A stretch of DNA of 15,051 nt from an archaeon (GTDB lineage: Archaea > Asgardarchaeota > Hermodarchaeia > Hermodarchaeales > Hermodarchaeaceae): positions 1 to 15,051 of the forward strand of contig JABXGX010000151.1 of NCBI GenBank assembly GCA_016550405.1, in the 5' to 3' direction. Shown in pieces: positions 14,218 to 15,051 of the stretch. Every line of letters begins with the position of its first letter. Positions within the stretch are counted from its first letter, which is position 1. The translations under genes were made by a program, and so were the position numbers. The notes beneath the pieces are model-generated. The model ran no database searches, was not told where the DNA came from, and was given only the letters and a program-made list of their open reading frames with translations.

Positions 14218-15051
14218 TATTTGGTCCCTCCTTTGGCAGTTTTCGAAGATTCTTTGGAAAAGCCCAATTTACCTGGATTTAGGATGTTATTAGGGTCTAA
14301 ATACCATTTAATAGCCTGAAGGAGGGCAAAGCCGGCAGGTCCATGTTCAGTAGGCATCCAAGGGGCTTTCAAGAGCCCAACACCATGTTGATGACTTAAG
14401 GTGCCACCTGCCTTATGCGCCGCCTCAAGCCCCACTTGCCACACCTGATTATACTTTACTTCAACTGCTTCAGCCGTTCCAGCTTGACCAATGAAGATGA
14501 CATAGATATTTCCCCCATCGGGGTAAAAGTGAGAGAAGTGGCTCATAGTATTCACGCCTGTTGCTTCAATCGCTTCCCGCATCGCCCAATACATATTTTC
14601 GAGGTTAGCATAACTGGCAGCGACATCTAATACATCATAAATCATTCCTGGACCCATATTCAGACTCGATGGGTAATAAAGATCGAAACGATTCTCCCAC
14701 CAATGTTTGGAAGGACCTGGACCCAAATCTTCACTTCCACCGTCTTGACAGATAGTGTCGACGGTGCGTTTTTCAAGGCGTACAAGGGCCTTGGTTGCAC
14801 TGTACATGAGGTTGAGGACACATGCCCCCTCAGGGGGCGATTTAAATCGTCCAAGGATAAACCGAGTTTCATTTTCATCATACAAGCGAATCAGAGCTGG
14901 CTTCAAATCGTGACGAAAAATTGATTTGACGGCGTTCATTCCTGTGGTCAAATCGGGAAACAAGTAAGAGGCAAATTGCGTCGCTTCCGGAGTAGGAGCA
15001 ATTCGAAGGGTCAGTTCCGTGATAATACCAAATGTGCCTTCGGACCCAATA
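14217..15051 (-). CDS. FAD-linked oxidase, alkyl-DHAP synthase/GlcD-like, N-terminus outside window
   Basis: The open frame runs from the right edge to TAA at 14217, 277 residues, with no start in the window; a TTG at 14963 lies inside the frame. The visible part begins IGSEGTFGIITELTLRIAP, the FAD-binding type 4 motif near the end of the PCMH-type FAD domain. The C-terminal oxidase domain follows, with MSHFSHFYPDGGNIYV, GGTLSHQHGVGLLKAPWMP and YLDPNNILNPGKLG. The SHQHGVG resembles the SHHHGVG of alkyl-dihydroxyacetonephosphate synthase (ADPS) more than the GEHGVG of GlcD; the middle His of the triad is Gln. It precedes an iron-sulfur electron-transfer subunit with a 1-base overlap, which argues for an oxidising dehydrogenase (glycolate- or lactate-like) rather than the redox-neutral ether-lipid enzyme. 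The substrate is unknown. Confidence 0.9.
   Translation of the reverse strand, partial: IGSEGTFGIITELTLRIAPTPEATQFASYLFPDLTTGMNAVKSIFRHDLKPALIRLYDENETRFILGRFKSPPEGACVLNLMYSATKALVRLEKRTVDTICQDGGSEDLGPGPSKHWWENRFDLYYPSSLNMGPGMIYDVLDVAASYANLENMYWAMREAIEATGVNTMSHFSHFYPDGGNIYVIFIGQAGTAEAVEVKYNQVWQVGLEAAHKAGGTLSHQHGVGLLKAPWMPTEHGPAGFALLQAIKWYLDPNNILNPGKLGFSKESSKTAKGGTK

Noticed and set aside
1..15051. tRNA, rRNA, CRISPR array, insertion sequence or prophage
   Set aside because: Reading both strands gave no tRNA-like T-loop patterns, no regularly spaced repeats, and no transposase, integrase or phage gene.

Overview
The window looks like chromosome of an archaeon, most likely an Asgard-type lineage, though this is an inference from gene content. 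Archaeal markers are a stand-alone MtrH (tetrahydromethanopterin-type methyltransferase subunit), a Hrq1/MrfA-type helicase, and short leaders with GGAG-type ribosome binding sites or none. The Asgard suggestion rests on a protein that joins an adaptin-sigma/longin-like domain to an Arf-like small GTPase, a combination that points to eukaryote-like trafficking machinery. There are no rRNA, tRNA, CRISPR, phage or insertion-sequence signals. Genes are densely packed on both strands.

Layout. 1-1160 (minus): an unknown protein cut by the window edge, preceded by a coiled-coil plus winged-helix regulator. 1161-1462: a divergent intergenic region with inverted AACGATT-like repeats. 1463-2410 (plus): an endonuclease IV-like TIM-barrel protein. 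2457-3686 (minus): a small three-helix membrane protein and, upstream of it, the longin-GTPase fusion. 3840-5109 (plus): an RNase Z-like metallo-hydrolase and a thioredoxin-fold protein, probably one transcript. 5143-5824 (minus): two tandem related genes for small membrane proteins; the downstream one carries an in-frame TAG, and a perfect 12-bp inverted repeat lies just 3' of the intact one.

6076-8718 (plus): a DEAD/DEAH helicase of the Hrq1/MrfA group with an added N-terminal zinc ribbon and a C-terminal cysteine cluster, converging on an Eis-like GNAT acetyltransferase (minus, to 9979). 10144-10395 (plus): a small zinc-ribbon-like protein converging on mtrH (minus). 11601-13040 (plus): a LmbE/PIG-L deacetylase and a YdjM/DUF457-like membrane protein. 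The 3' end of the latter overlaps, on the opposite strand, a two-gene unit (13015 to the right edge, minus) made of an alkyl-DHAP-synthase-like FAD oxidase (5' end outside the window) and a GlcF/HdrD-like iron-sulfur protein, which overlap at TAATG.

How the genes relate. The clear functional pair is the FAD oxidase with its iron-sulfur partner. The regulator and the unknown protein downstream are probably one operon. Helicase and endonuclease IV-like protein both suggest DNA repair but are not adjacent. MtrH lacks the rest of the Mtr complex here, so a cytoplasmic corrinoid methyl-transfer role is more likely than sodium-pumping methanogenesis. The most notable item is the longin-Arf GTPase fusion.
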